Source of the DNA: Entomohabitans teleogrylli
GTDB taxonomy: Bacteria; Pseudomonadota; Gammaproteobacteria; Enterobacterales; Enterobacteriaceae
Assembly: GCF_001484765.1 (NCBI RefSeq)
Contig: NZ_LLXO01000024.1
Span: 28,933 to 92,932 of the forward strand
Reading direction: 5' to 3'
DNA: 64,000 nt
The position numbers and the translations under genes are program-made. This document shows, in pieces, positions 63,854-64,000 of this stretch. The notes under the pieces are model-generated. The model was not told the origin of the DNA and did not search any database. It saw only the letters and a list, made by a program, of their open reading frames with translations. Position 1 is the first letter of the stretch, and each line of letters starts with the position of its first letter.

Positions 63854-63902
63854 GGTTTCACTTAAACTCACTAAGTCTCACGACGCCCCACCAATATCCA
63901 TA

Positions 63903-63928
63903 AGCCAGTGTAAATACTGGCTTTTTTA
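63903..63928 (+). terminator. Rho-independent terminator after yicC
   Basis: AGCCAGT (63903-63909), loop GTAAAT, ACTGGCT (63916-63922), then TTTTT. It lies 50 bases past the yicC stop. Confidence 0.85.
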
Positions 63929-63955
63929 ATTCCATAAAGTCTCATATAATATCAC

Positions 63956-64000
63956 TGACCTGCTCCCCGTTGATTAATACACCGCGATATTAGTAATGTC
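63956..64000. mobile_element. Possible terminal end of an IS3-family element, cut by the window
   Basis: The sequence TGACCTGCTCCCCGTTGATT resembles the terminal inverted repeats of IS3-family elements as I recall them (TG start, GACCTG then a C-run). No transposase is visible because the window stops 25 bases later. The preceding bases are AT-rich. The assignment is by pattern only. Confidence 0.3.

Overview
The window is a dense stretch of enterobacterial chromosome (order Enterobacterales). Nearly every protein closely matches its E. coli counterpart in length and motifs, and most gene blocks keep the E. coli order. By eye the base composition is moderately GC-rich, apart from one AT-rich patch around the O-antigen ligase. 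The species cannot be fixed from this alone. The LPS core locus (waaQ-wabG-wabH, wabN, waaE) is of the Klebsiella/Serratia kind, and cpxA directly abuts trmL, which it does not do in E. coli K-12. I found no rRNA, tRNA, CRISPR array, prophage or complete insertion sequence.

Layout. (1) 1-5.1 kb is the methionine regulon: metF (cut by the left edge), metL and metB on the minus strand, and metJ divergent, with tandem met boxes before metF and between metB and metJ. (2) 5.2-14.1 kb is a growth and maintenance block: rpmE, priA, cytR, ftsN, hslVU with a sigma-32 promoter, menA, rraA, zapB. (3) 14.1-20.9 kb holds glycerol and triose metabolism: glpFK, glpX, fpr, the two poorly characterised genes yiiR and yiiQ, and tpiA. 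(4) 21.1-27.4 kb is a minus-strand series: an SLC13-type permease, cdh, a small metallophosphoesterase, sbp, pfkA, fieF. (5) 27.6-30.5 kb is the Cpx envelope-stress locus: cpxP with the CpxQ sRNA in its 3' UTR, and divergent cpxRA.

(6) 30.6-41.5 kb carries trmL, gpsA-cysE behind secB, grxC and yibN, then gpmM-envC-yibQ, a family-2 glycosyltransferase and kbl-tdh. (7) 41.7-56.1 kb is LPS core and Kdo assembly: hldD-waaF-waaC, a WaaB-like transferase, waaL, a family-9 transferase, wabN, waaQ-wabG-wabH, a WaaH-like transferase, and waaA-waaE joined to coaD. (8) 56.6-63.9 kb is mutM, rpmB-rpmG, radC, coaBC-dut, slmA, rph-pyrE with its attenuator, and yicC. The last ~45 bases may be the end of an IS3-family element.

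Working together: GlpFKX, TpiA, PfkA, GpmM and GpsA link glycerol and glycolysis. CysE and Sbp feed cysteine into the MetB/MetL/MetF pathway. HldD-WaaF-WaaC-WaaQ-WabG-WabH-WaaA-WaaE-WaaL build LPS. FtsN, EnvC, ZapB and SlmA serve division. I did not find a convincing new multi-gene system. The most useful leads are the mosaic LPS core locus, a 20-bp perfect palindrome before priA, a permease with eroded substrate motifs, an unusual pyrE leader hairpin, and the cpxA-trmL junction.
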